Shown here piece after piece: positions 11,070-21,978 of a stretch of 64,000 nucleotides of DNA (positions are counted from its first letter, which is position 1; every line of letters starts with the position of its first letter). Source of the stretch: Alisma plantago-aquatica (taxonomy: Eukaryota > Streptophyta > Magnoliopsida > Alismatales > Alismataceae). The position numbers and the translations under genes are program-made. The stretch is taken from the NCBI GenBank assembly GCA_963693085.1, contig OY856410.1, positions 883,396,335-883,460,334 on the forward strand, in the 5' to 3' direction. The notes under the pieces were generated by a model that worked only from the letters and a program-made list of their open reading frames with translations, was not told the origin of the DNA and did not search any database.

Positions 11070-14000
11070 TGATTTTTTATCAATTAACAATCCTTCATTG
11101 TGATCTCTGCTCACATACAAGTCATCATTAGCTTCAATATTTGTTGGTGTTGGCAACCCAACTGAGAATGGACTGGAGTCATCATACTTATCATAGTACT
11201 CTTATTCATCTATAGGATCTTTAATGAACTGTCTTTTACCATAAAGAACAACTGACCATTTATCATTTGCAGGATCATCGATATAAAATACTTGTTTCGC
11301 CTGTGATGCCAATATGAATGGTTCACCCTTCTAGCCAATCTTTTCAAAGTTCACTAAAGTGAAACCCAATTCATCCACTATAACTCATTTGGTGTTATCA
11401 ACCCAATTACATTTGAAGAGTGGAATTCTGAAATCTATGTAGTCAAACTCCTATATGTCTTCAATGACAATGTAATATGACATTTTAGCTTCACGTGGAC
11501 TCTTATCCTTTGCACTTGCAAAAAACATAGTTGACGCTTGAAGGGTGACCCCACTGTTTTGGATGACACTTGTACCATCTTGGCGCTTTGTGTAATATGT
11601 GAATCCATTAATGTCATACCCTTCATAAGACATAACATTCAATTTTGGTTTAAAGGTGAGGCATTTGATAGTTTCAGTAATATCATATGGTGTTTGAGAT
11701 AGTTGATGTAAGACTTTATCTTCAAACCACTTAATAAATGTCTTGTTATGCTCTCTAGCAAGCCACATTGTATTGGCTCGAGGATATTGTCTCTTGATGA
11801 AATTGGTATGTTCCTCGATATAAACACTCACTTCGTCCATGTTGTGTAAAATATACAAGTGACCTTGTTCCAACTGCTCACGGTTGATTAATTTCACCCG
11901 TGATCCCAAAATTCCTTTGCCAAATTGCTCCTCAATATTCTTGTCATTACCAGGAGTGTCATTGCCACTGAGAAAGTCATTGCAAAAGTCCATAACCTCT
12001 CTCACCACATAACCCTCAATAATACTCGCTTCAGGTCGATAACGGTTTCGAACATCACTTTTAAAAATGCCCATGTATCGTTCAAAGGGATACATCCAAT
12101 GCAAGAAAATCGGTCCCAACATTTTCACTTCCCTAGTCAAGTGGACAACAAGATGTACCATGATATCAAAGAACGAAGGAGGGAAATACATCTCAAGCTG
12201 ACATAAGGTAACAACCACTTCTCTTTGCAACTTATCGAGAGTATCAGGGTCAATAACTTTGCTGCACAGACTGTTGAAAAAGAAACAAAGTCTGGTGATT
12301 GCAAACCTTACATGCTTCGGCAATATAGATCGAATTGCCACATGCAATATTTGTTGCATTAGAGTGTGACAATCATGAGATTTAAGACCTATTAACTTCA
12401 GATCTTTCATTGATACCAATCTATAGATGTTGGCTGAGTAACCCTATGGCACCTTAACATTTACCAAACATTCACAAAAAGCTTTCTTCTCCTTTCTAGA
12501 CAATGTTTAACAAGCGGGAGGTAAGTATGTTCTCTGATTTCCCATTTCACGTAATTCTATTAATTCTGACCTTATTCCCATTTCACGTAGGTCCAGTCTG
12601 GATTTTATCCCATCTTTAGTCTTACCTGGTATATTCAACAAAGTACCAATGACACTATCACATATATTATTCTCAACGTGCATGACATCAATACAATGTC
12701 TGACTGTCAAAGAACTCCAATAAGGAAGATCCCAAAATATTGACTTCTTCTTGAATAAAGATTTGTCACTCCGTGTGGCCATAGTACATTGTGATCTCTT
12801 ACCAAATTCATTGACAAAGTCTTTTACTCTTTCATAAACAACCTCCCCTGGTATAGGTTTAGGTGCACTCTGTTCCTCATTCAATCCATTGAATACTTTG
12901 TGCTTCCTACGATACAGATGGAATTTTTTAAGAAACCTTCAATGACCGAGATATACAGTCTTACCGCCATGTTTTAGTCTTGTTGAATCAGTGTTCTCTT
13001 CACATATAGGACACGCTTTAGCTCCTTTGACACTATATCCAGACAAATTCCCATATGCTGGAAAGTCATTAATAGTTCAAAACAACATAGCATGCAAACA
13101 AAATTTCTCTCTTTGTGAAGCATCATAGGTCATCATACCTTCACCCCAGAGTTTCTTTAAGTCATCAATCAGAGGTTCAAGATAAACATCGATATCATTT
13201 CTAGGTTGTTTTGGGCCCGATATCAACAACGATAGCATTACGTACTTTTTTTTCATACACAGCCAGGGAGGAAGATTGTATATAACAAGTATGACTGGCC
13301 AAGTGCTATGATGGTTGTTCAATGTCCCGTATGGATTCATCCCATCTGTACAAAGCCCAAGTCTTATATTCCTGACTTTTTCACCAAATTTAGGGTATAA
13401 TAGATCAATCTTCTTCCATTGTGGGGAATCAGACGCATGTCGTAGGATCCCATCATTATTTTTCTTAACATCTGCATGCCACCTCAAATTCTTTGTATCT
13501 ATCGGATTAGCAAACAAGCGTTGAAACCGTGATATTATAGGTAGATACCACATCACCTTGGCAGGAGAACCAGTTTTAGACTCCCCCGAAGTCGTCAATT
13601 TATACTGTGACGCACCACATTTTGGACAATCTTTCAAATCCACATAGTCCTTTTGAAATAATACACAATCATTCGGGCATGTGTGTATCTTCTTGGCATC
13701 CATTCCCATTGGTAACAACAATTTCTTTACCTAGTATGTTGAGATTGGCATCTCGTTTCCTTCAGGAAGCATTTCTTTCAACAAAGACAACAATGATGTG
13801 AAGCTTTTGTAGCTCCATCATTGTTAGCTTTCAGCTTATACAATCTCAACATAGCGCTAAGCTTCGTAAACTTAGTACAACCTGTGTATAATGATATCTC
13901 AGCATCATGCACAATGTTTCTAAAAATGGGAGGTGGATCGGTGTGCTCTACCCCACAACTATCCAGCATCGCATCAACGATGTCTACTGGAACTAGTTCA

Positions 14001-14314
14001 TTCACATCTACGTCATCGGAGGCAATTTCTTCTTCCACACAAGCACTGCTATCGACATCCACTAGTTTCGGGTTTGAAATCTCTCCATGCCAGTGCCATT
14101 CTGTATAGCCTTGTATAATCCCATTGCACATGACATGACTTTTGATTTCGTCACCAATGCTGACTTTCAAGTTGTTACCGGAATGCCTACATGGATAGTA
14201 GAACCTATCTCCAAGTTGTTTCCTATGTTCCTCGGCAAATATAATAAACTGGTCAAGACCAAAAATAAGCTCTGGGGTGCAGCGATTGTTAATGGACATC
14301 CATGATCTATCCAT
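11070..14314 (-). pseudogene. CACTA transposase, TNP2 family (TnpD-like), broken
   Basis: The protein starts MDRSWMSINNRCTPELIFGL, the transposase-associated N-terminal domain. The TNP2 domain follows at 13800-12500 (MGMDAKKIHTCPNDCVLF, CPKCGASQYK, LCTDGMNPYG, the DDLKKLWGEGMMTYDASQ region, HCIDVMHVENNICDSVIGTL). C-terminal DUF4218-like (YFPPSFFDIMVHLVVHL) and DUF4216-like (YPRANTMW, GYDINGFTYYTKRQDG) domains follow, the latter traceable to about 11070. A frameshift near 13815 and stops near 13726 (TAG), 13077 (TGA), 12940 (TGA), 12507 (TAA), 12445 and 11449 break the frame. In intact elements this protein cuts the CACTA ends. Confidence 0.85.
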
Positions 14315-14401
14315 TCTATGATCAAAGAGAAAATAAGTATATATTACAACAAGATTACGGTCTAGGGTTAACAGATTAGAGTTTTTGCATGGTTAAAACT
14401 T

Positions 14402-14731
14402 TAGGCCAACAAATACATGTGTTGTCATTCTTATATATAATAAATGTGTACCACCTATCCCATTCTTGAACACCTAATCTCACTAGTAAGTGTATAATGT
14501 GTATTGGGTTTTCAAGAAAATTTCGTCAGCATTTCCCCACTGTTCTCTAAGTACTAACGGGGAAATACTGTCAAAATTTTCTTGAAAACCAAATACACAT
14601 TATACACTTACATCCTAAGTGAGATTAGGTGTTCAAGAATAGACCCAAATCAGGTACTATCCAATATTTACTCCTAATGAGTAAATCTTAGACGGGTTTC
14701 TAGGCCAACAAATACATGTGATGTCATTCTA
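14402..14731. repeat. Foldback element with long inverted repeat, flanked by direct repeats
   Basis: 14462-14537 and 14558-14640 are inverted copies at roughly 90% identity, separated by about 20 bases. Each arm begins ATTCTTGAACACCTAATCTC. The pair is flanked by a ~31-base direct repeat (AGGCCAACAAATACATGTG at 14402 and 14701). It looks like a foldback or MITE-type insertion upstream of the transposase start, or a remnant of a larger duplication. No protein is encoded. Confidence 0.7.
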
Positions 14732-14740
14732 TAACATTGA

Positions 14741-15122
14741 TTTCAACATTTTGAGTGTTCATGTATGTTCATCATCAAGATAAAGATTAAACATAAATTA
14801 GTATGACCTAGGGATGGAGAGATTCATAATTGATTTCAAAATTTCAAACTAGCTCATGCATTATCATCAATCTACATCATACAATAGGGATTCCATCATA
14901 CAATAGGGATTCATGTAGATGTTAGGGTGACACATCACTACAAAATTAGAGATTTAACATTAGGGTTTTAATATCTTACATAGATTGATCACAAGATTTC
15001 AACAATATAGTTCATTCAAGATTATGGTGAAATGTGTATTAGGGTTTTAATATCTTAATTCAACATGCATCAAAATTTACAAAATTAGGTCAAACATTAG
15101 TATTCAATTGCAAATGTATCTT
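14741..15122. other. CACTA AT-rich non-coding stretch
   Basis: AT-rich sequence with short repeated phrases (AGGGTTTTAATATCTTA near 14964 and 15040; CATCATACAATAGGGATTC twice near 14875-14912). No gene is seen. It is probably the promoter or 5' leader region of the transposase gene. Confidence 0.5.
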
Positions 15123-15299
15123 CTTCTTCCTGCTCCCTCCTTACCAAATGGATAAAAGCAAGGCGACGATCGTGTGGGCTGGCCACGGCCGTGTTGGCCA
15201 GCACGGCCGTGGTCGGCCAACACAGCCACGGTCGTGACCATCCCACACGGTCGTGGCATAGCTTTAATCCATTTGGTAAGGAGAGGGAGCGGGAAGAAG
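15123..15299. repeat. Long inverted repeat (hairpin) containing CACGGCCGTG words
   Basis: Arms of about 75-80 bp at about 85% identity run from CTTCTTCCTGCTCCC at the left to GGGAGCGGGAAGAAG at the right. The centre is TGTTGGCC / GGCCAACA around a short loop. The arms and loop contain five or more CCACGGCCGTGG/CACGGTCGTG words, the same word that fills the LTR and spacer of element D. An RNA from either strand would fold into a long hairpin. The GC content is far above the surroundings. Confidence 0.8.
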
Positions 15300-15655
15300 A
15301 AGAGGTGGAGGAAGAAGAAGGGCAGCGGCCTACCTGGGCAGGAGGGTAGCGACTTGGAGAGCAGGGGTGAGAAGAGAGCAGGGGCAGGCATCGGAGCAAC
15401 GAACCATAGCACAGGAGAAGGCGAGCAGGCTCAGGCGCTGGAGCTAGCAAAGAAGGGTGGCGGCCAGAGAGCAGGAGAAGGCACCGACGCACAGAGGAGC
15501 AAGGAACGGCGGCGCCCAGAGCAACGAACGGTGGTGGAGGCGGCGATCAGAGGAGCAAGGAATGGCGGCGGAGGTGGCAACCAGAGCATGTGAAATTCGC
15601 CAGACCTAAGTGCCGGAGTTGATGAAACAGAGAAGGGGAAGAGCCTGGCTTGCGC
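15300..15655. other. GC-rich CACTA stretch, no supported gene
   Basis: Purine-rich, GC-rich sequence (GGAGGAAGAAGAAG, GGCGGCGG). Overlapping open frames exist on both strands because of composition; none shows a domain, so none is called. It may be the 5' untranslated region of the transposase gene. Confidence 0.5.
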
Positions 15656-16110
15656 GGGTGCTATTAAGTTAATAATAGGCGTCGTTTATTCCAAAAAACC
15701 GACACATAAAACTAAAGGTGTCGGTTACACAAAAAAACTGACGCTTAAAGAGTGTGAAAATTTTCCCGGGAACAGCGCGGGAAAACCCATAAGTGTCGGT
15801 CATTGTAGTAAAACCGACGACCAAAATGTGCCCAATTTCTGTATCGTGAATAACCTTTCGTCGTCGGTTTAATAGTTAATAACCGACGCCATATGTTAAA
15901 TTTTGGAGGTAATTTTTTTCACTGGAAATTTTGGATTTGGCAGTTAATTTTAGGCGTCGGTTTATTATTAGGGAACCGACACTAAATAAAAACAATACCT
16001 GTGTCTGGTCGCCCTTCACAGATAGATGTCGAATTTTTTTTAACCGATGCTTTAGGTTTTAGGTGTCGGTGTATTTATACAACCGACGCCTTTAAAAGTG
16101 ACGTTATAAG
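15656..16110. repeat. CACTA right subterminal repeats
   Basis: At least eight copies of GGCGTCGGTT/AACCGACGCC, often as facing pairs (TAGGCGTCGG...AACCGACAC), match the left-end array. Confidence 0.85.
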
Positions 16111-16130
16111 CCATTTCTGTAGTAGTGGTT

Positions 16131-16669
16131 GTCAGTTGCGTTAGCGAGGGGGCTTTGTTGGTGCACAGGATACGTAGGTTCGCACCCTCCAGGAAGTCAA
16201 CTACCCTATCGTAGACTCTCATCTTCTTTAAGTCTTCTACATCTAGGTATCTGATAGGCCTGAACCCTTTTGTCTTCGGTAGCCAGTTAAAATGTGACTG
16301 GTGTGCGGAGTCTCTAGGCACGAAAGCTGGTCTTTTCCCGCCCAGGGCCACCTCCTCATTTTCTTTTACCTTTTCATGGGTTGTTTCTTTCTCCTGTCCC
16401 TTCATTTTCTCTGCAGCGGTCACCTTTTTCTTTTTTCTGCTCTCTGCTTCCTTGGATTGAACCTTCCTCTTCTTCAATTTCTTCAGTTTAGCTGGTGAAG
16501 GCTGATATTCTGAGGTCTCTGTCTTGCATGTACTAGGAGACTCCTCTGACTCTTCTAGCATCTTATGACCCAAAATGTGCTGATACTTCTCCATTATCAG
16601 TTGTATCTGTAATCTCCTTGTTGGTGGCAGGCTTGTATCACTTCTTAGAGCCGCTGCTATCTTCTCCAC
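16131..16669 (-). pseudogene. Element A ORF3, N-terminal part (before CACTA insertion)
   Basis: The ORF opens MEKIAAALRSDTSLPPTRRL, passes a Lys/Glu-rich segment (KLKKLKKRKVQSKEAESRKK, a likely nuclear-localisation-type basic stretch), then RPIRYLDVEDLKKMRVYDRV and SLTQLTT, where the CACTA terminus interrupts it. The protein continues at 6508 on the other side. Lysine-rich N-termini followed by the plant-transposon domain are also seen in element D ORF3 (MKKIGKAITKGTNVLTGGKR). Residues called downstream of LTQLTT in this frame are transposon sequence. Confidence 0.7.
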
Positions 16670-16679
16670 GATTCTATCT

Positions 16680-18149
16680 CTTTTAATGATGTTGCCTTCT
16701 TAAACAATGAGTCGCCAGTTGAACTCAACATTCTAAGAAGTTTTAGATTAATCGTCTCATTAGCATAGTTATATTAACTTTTAATCCACCTTCATTAATT
16801 ATTTTATTCTATCATCATGTGTATGTATAATTATGTTATATTTTTTATTTCTCTTATAATGTCGCAATTGCGGCTTTTAAACAGAAAGTAGACCTCAACC
16901 GCGGTCTAGACCATGACTGAGGTATCACTTGGTCTAAGAGTCCATCCTGTGAAACTAAACATATCGTGACTGAGGTTGGTTAACTCGAGGACGAGAGAGG
17001 ACCGCGACCGCAAAGTGTAAGTTCAGACACGAGAGAAAAAGTGACCACAGTAAAAAGAAGTAAACAAGAACGACCACAACCGTGGTCAAAAGAACATCAG
17101 CAGGGGCATGACCGCGATCTGTAGCTATTGTGCACCTTACTTTTCGTTCAATAAATGACTCGACCCACGGTCATCAAGTGATAAACTTGTACGTCTGAAA
17201 GGTACCGCGACCCGTGGTCTAGGATTTGGCATCGCGATCACGACTTCGGAGGAATGGTCCTATTCCATTGAAGATGGAGATAGAACCAGAGGTCTAAAAC
17301 CCTCGTTCCGTAAGTCGTTGGCCACAACTGAGGCTGCGGGGGGGGGGGGTGGTCCACGTCCAAAATGGGTCTTAAACCCTAGTTTAGTATAAGCGGTATT
17401 GTCAAAAAAACTGGTAGAGTCGTGGTGGTTGTCGTGACGGTTCTCGAATTAGCAAGGTCGCAAGATATGTGAAAGAAATGGTGAGGCACAGAAGAATCAG
17501 TGATGGAAAATCAACAGAAAGCAAAGATGGATACCTCGGCGAAGCAAAAACTTTTGGGAATCGTGGCGGAAGCGGGGAATACGGGGGGAGGGGCAGTGGT
17601 GGCGGATATGCTCCCTCATTGGCATGGGCTTGATTCGGTTGCTTTGACGTCTCCCGTGGACTTTCTTGTCAAGGAGATTCAGGCGGTAGGTTTGTTAGTT
17701 TGACCATTCTAATTTAGGCAAGAAGAATGGTGTTTCCAAGGGTTTTAATATATATACGATCAGGACCGCGACCCGCGGTGTGAGGAACGCTCAACCCGCG
17801 GTCATCTTCCCATATTTTGTATGTCGTGACCGCGGCCTATCAAGACCTTGACAGCAAGTGTCGTGGGTCACGGTGTACATCCCCCTTTGAGCAAGGTTGA
17901 CCTCGTGACTGTGGTCCTGACCGCGTCCGCGATCCTCTAAACCTAATCAACATGAAAACAAAACAAAAAATTGTACTTTCAAACAAACCATCTTTGGAAA
18001 AGAACATAAAATATTTACACTATTTTTAGGAGAGGGAAACTAAAATATAGGGAAAACTAGAGGTACATAGCTCATAACACTGGAGTATGAAATAAAGGAA
18101 AACATGAATCATGAAAAATAGCAAAACTTGGGTTGCCTCCCAAGGAGCG
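16680..18149. repeat. Element A spacer between integrase and ORF3, with GACCGCGGTC word array
   Basis: No gene is supported. About a dozen copies or near-copies of GACCGCGGTC / GACCGCGACC (also GACCACAACCGTGGTC, CGACCCGTGGTC) are scattered from 16889 to about 17935, in otherwise AT-rich DNA. The same words are in the LTR of A. A run of ten G lies at 17339-17348. The 67-codon plus-strand open frame at 17500-17703 has no recognisable domain. Confidence 0.65.
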
Positions 18150-19643
18150 CTTGTTTAGAGATTTTAGCTCGACTTTTTCTCTCATCTTGTCTTCATTCTC
18201 CTTCCACATATGCAGTTGTTGCATCATTCATTCCATTTTTTGATGAGTTGGTCTCCCCCAAATTGAGTTATGTTCTCCTTACAAAGGTTTGGTCTTCATA
18301 GTATATTTTCACTCTTTGTCCATTTACTTTGAAAGTTCCTATCTTCTCTCATGCTATCTCCATTACTCCCAACGGGTATATCTTCACTACAGAAAAGGGA
18401 CCTGACCACCTAGTTCTCAACTTCCCCATAAATAACCTGATGCTGGAGTTGAACAAAAGGACCTTGTCTCCTTCATGCACATCTTTGTTCTTTAGGTGAG
18501 AATCATGCTAGACCTTTGTCCTCTGTTTATAAATTCTTGCATTCTCATAGGCATGCAGCCTCAACTCTTTGAGCTCCTGGAGCTAAAGGAACCTTTTTTA
18601 CTAGCATTATCAAGGTCCATATTCAAAAAAAATATGGCCCATAGAGCCTTGTGCTCTAGTTCGAGTGGTAGATGACATGACTTACCATAAATCAGCATGT
18701 AGGGTGTTGTCCCTATAGGTGTTTTGTAAGCAGTTCGGTAAGCCCAGAGTGCGTCATCTAGCTTCATTGACCAATCTTTCCTTGTGTGGCTCACAATCTT
18801 TTCCAAGATTTGCTTGATCTGTCTGTTCGATACTTCCACTTGTCCCGGTGTCTGGGGGTGATAAGGAGTCGCGACCTTGTGTTTCACCCCATATTTCCTT
18901 AGCAAAGATTCGAATTGTTTCTCACTAAAATGTGATCCTCCGTCACTTATGACCATGCATGGTACTCCGAAGTGTGGGAATATAGTTTTCTCGAAAAGCT
19001 TTATCATAGCCTTGGAATCACAAGTTTGAGTAGCGTCTGCTTCAACCCACTTGGAAACGTAATCAATAGTTATGAGAATGTATTGATTCCCTTTTGATGG
19101 CGAAAAAGGTCCCATGTAATCAATTCCCCAAACATCAAAAATTTCAACTTCTACCCAATCTTTCATGGGCATCTCGTTCCTCCTGCTTATATTTCCCATT
19201 ATCTAGCATTCTTTGCATGATTTGATAAAAGAAGCCACATCCTTGATGAGTGTGAGCCAATAAAATCCATATTGTAGGACATCTGATGTTGTCCTATCCC
19301 CACCATGGTGCCTACCATAAGGAGAAGAATGGCACTCTTTCAGTACCAATGGCACCTCCTCTTCTAGTATGCAATGATGATATAGATTGTTGAAGAATCT
19401 TTTGAAGAGCAGTGGGTCGTCCCAGTAGTAATTCTTCAAATTAGAAAATAGTTTCTTCTTCTAGTTGTACGTGATCTCTAGTGGCAACTGCTCATAGGCT
19501 ATATAGTTATAGATATATGCAGACCAGGGTAGTCTCTGCTCGTCAGACTGAGCCATTAGTAGGGCTTCATTAGCATAATTGTTGTTCACTGGTAACTGAT
19601 TCTCTTCGTCAAAGACTATTCTAGACAAGTGGTATGCAACCAC
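18150..19643 (-). pseudogene. Element A integrase (Ty3/Gypsy, Athila-like)
   Basis: One frame covers this region, with TAG stops at 19461 and 19203. The HHCC zinc-binding part reads HHGGDRTTSDVLQYGFYW...FIKSCKEC. The catalytic core has WGIDYMGPF (first Asp), VISDGGSHF (second Asp) and [16 protein letters not shown] (Glu), so the DDE triad is intact. The [20 protein letters not shown] block follows. After 18561 the C-terminal part changes frame and can be followed to about 18150. Integrase inserts the cDNA copy into the genome. Confidence 0.85.
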
Positions 19644-19685
19644 ATTCTCCTTCCCTTTCTTGTCAATGATTTCATGATCAAACTC

Positions 19686-20147
19686 TTACAACAACAGTGC
19701 CCATCTTAAAAGTTTTGGTTTCGTATCCTTCTTCTGCATCAGATACTTAATTGCCCCATGATCTGTATATACCTTCACCTTCAATCCTATTAAGTATGAT
19801 CTGAATTTATCAAAGGTAAATACAATGGCCAACATTTCTTTTTCCGTAGTCGTGTAGTTTACTTGTGCCTCATCAAGCGTCCTTCTCGCATAACAAATTA
19901 CATGATGTTTCTTGTCCATTTTTTGCTCCAAGACAACACATATTGCATAGTCACTGGCATTACACATGATTTTAAAGGGAAATTCCCAGTCTGGTGCTTG
20001 AAGAATTAGTGTCGTTGTTAGTGTTGTTTTTAGCGTATTGAAGGCATCCAGACATTCGCTAGTGAACTCAAACTCGGCATCTTTGAGCAGAAGATCAGAC
20101 AAAGGCTTTGAAATTTTTGAGAAATCCTTTATAAACCTCTTATAGTA
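19686..20147 (-). pseudogene. Element A RNase H
   Basis: This is in the same frame as the upstream RT part and the downstream integrase, separated by a TGA at 20148 (G-to-stop in the conserved GHAGYY motif) and a TAA at 19686 (Gln position in LLQEFD). Motifs are [41 protein letters not shown] and [20 protein letters not shown]. RNase H removes the RNA strand during reverse transcription. Confidence 0.85.
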
Positions 20148-21201
20148 TCATGCATGTCCCATAAAACTTCTCACCCCTGTTACATACTTTGGTGGTGGAA
20201 GCTTTGAGACGGCTTCAATCTTAATCAAGTCCACTTCAATTCCCTTATTTGAAATCTTGTGACCTGGGATGATTCCATCTTGTACCATGAAATGGCACTT
20301 CTCCCAATTCAGAACGAGATGTTTTTCCTCACATCTTTGCAGCACTAGAGATAAATTTCTTAGGCATGCGTCAAAGTCTATTCCATAGACTGATAAATCG
20401 TCCATAAAGACTTCCACGATGTCTTCCAAAAAATCTGAGAACATCGAGATCATACAACATTGGAACGTTACAGGTGCAATGCACAGTCCAAACGACATTC
20501 TTCTGAACGCATATGTGCCATAGATGCACATGAATGTTGTGTTCTCTTGATCATCTAGGTGAATAGGGACTTGATAGAATATTGAATATCCATCTAGAAA
20601 ACAAAAAATAGTCATGATCGGCCAGCCTTTCTAAAACTTGGTCGATGAATGGCAAGGGGAAGTGATTCTTCTTGGTGGCTATATTTAGCTTACGGTAATT
20701 GATGCACATGTTCCAACTTGCCACTGTCCTCGTAGAAACTTCATCTCCATCTTCCCCTCGTATGACCATCATTCCACCCTTCTTGGGTACAACATGGATA
20801 TGACTAACCCAATTGTTGTCGCTTATTGGGTAGATGATTCTAGCATCTCGTAGCTTTATAACTTCTTTCTTCACAACCTCTTTTAGCATTTGATTTAGCT
20901 TCCTTTGTGGTTGAGCCAGTGTCTTGGCTGTCTCTTCAAGGCAAATTATATGCATGCATAAAGCCGGGTTAAGACCTCTAATGTCTTCCACAGAATACCC
21001 TATGGCCTTTCTATGCAACCTCAGCTCATCTAGCAACTTTTCCATTTGGTCATCTAATAAGTCGGCATTGACAATTACTGGATTCCTCTCTTCTTCATCT
21101 AAGAATTCATATTTCAACCCTTTTGGAAGAGTCTTTAACTCTGGCTTGGGCTTCGGTGCTTCCTTCTCCTCGAGTGTCTGCTCCAATGAAGCATACTTCA
21201 C
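20148..21201 (-). pseudogene. Element A reverse transcriptase
   Basis: Two overlapping open pieces (21201-20551 and 20615-20148) in different frames show a frameshift near 20600. The first carries VVKKEVIKLRDARIIYPISD, VPKKGGM and the MCINYRKLN block. The second carries FCFLDGYSIFYQVPIHLDDQ, FGLCIAPVTFQ and the catalytic FMDDLSVYG. This is the Athila-type RT layout. A long linker (KYEFLDEEERNPVIVNADLL) joins it to the protease. Confidence 0.85.
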
Positions 21202-21345
21202 TGTTTTAATTATCTCTTCATCATCGTTGAATTCTTCTTCTGGTTGGTTCAGGTAATCTAAGATTTACACAACTTCTTGACTCTCCATGGAAGCATCATG
21301 GCTATTTAGGGCTCACATTAGTGGATCGACAATTGCTTTATCTTC

Positions 21346-21963
21346 TTATACTTCTTCACAGTACTGATTGTAGCTGTCCATGAAGTAGACTGACTCAGAT
21401 AGAGACGGTACCCTCATGGCATCTTGTACTCTAAAATCCAAGTGATCATTCCCTACTTGTAATGTGATGATTCCTTTAGAAACATCTATCAGTACTCTCC
21501 CCATTTCAAGAAAAGGCCTTCCAAATATCATAAGGCATTTGGAGTCTTCAACTGTGTCTATTACCACTATATCACATGGTATGAAAAAACTCCCAATTAT
21601 TATCAGAATGTCTTCAACTATCCCCACTGGCCTCGTAAAGGTATGATCGGATAACTCGATCCTCATCCATGTCTTTACCATGTCTATCATCCCAAGCCTT
21701 TGGGCTAGAGTCAGGGGCATTAGACTTATGCTTGCCCCCAATTCAGCTAATCCTTTTCTCTCCACATTATCTCCAACACATAAGGGTATGTTGAATGCCC
21801 CAGGGTCTTTCTTCTTGGTAGAAAGATCTGCTTGAACAAAAGCACTAGACATCTTTGCTAACTGGACAGTTTCAACATGATCACCTCTTCTTCTCTTTGT
21901 AATCAGGTCTTTGAAGATCTTTGCATAGGTTGGCATTTCTTCTATTGCATCAAGGAAGGGCAC
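21346..21963 (-). pseudogene. Element A aspartic protease (retropepsin-like)
   Basis: The Athila-type block PTYAKIFKDLITKRR...KKDPGAFNIPLCVGD leads to the active site, read here as LAELGASISLMP where the family has LADLGAS. The catalytic Asp is therefore Glu, probably inactive. The second half (CLMIFGRPFLEMGRVLIDV) is intact. It lies between gag and RT as expected. Confidence 0.8.
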
Positions 21964-21978
21964 ATCCAGGTGAAGCTT

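Larger units (their letters stand above)
6510..16127 (-). mobile_element. CACTA (En/Spm-like) DNA transposon inserted in ORF3 of element A
   Basis: The termini are CACTAGTACATAACCGACC at the left and, read from the right, CACTACTACAGAAATGGC, so the first 10 bases differ at one position. Many copies of a GGCGTCGGTT-type subterminal repeat lie inside both ends. It contains two genes on the minus strand: a TNP2-type transposase (14314-11070) and a multi-exon accessory gene with a Ulp1-like domain (10824-7388). Flanking triplets are ACT and GTT, so a clean 3-bp target duplication is not visible, but the host ORF frame is restored if one triplet is removed. Both genes carry stops, so this copy is not autonomous. 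The 9.6-kb size is normal for a plant CACTA. Confidence 0.9.

Noticed and set aside
15097..15593. Three overlapping open frames on both strands in the GC-rich part of the CACTA
   Set aside because: Open because of GC-rich, purine-rich composition and the inverted repeat; no recognisable domain.
16985..17000. Another GAGGAC (CTCGAGGACGAG) in the A spacer
   Set aside because: On the plus strand, antisense to element A, with only a 3-bp stem and no purine tract of the right kind next to it; likely chance.
17500..17703. 67-codon plus-strand open frame in the A spacer
   Set aside because: Antisense to element A, no domain, in a repeat-bearing non-coding spacer.
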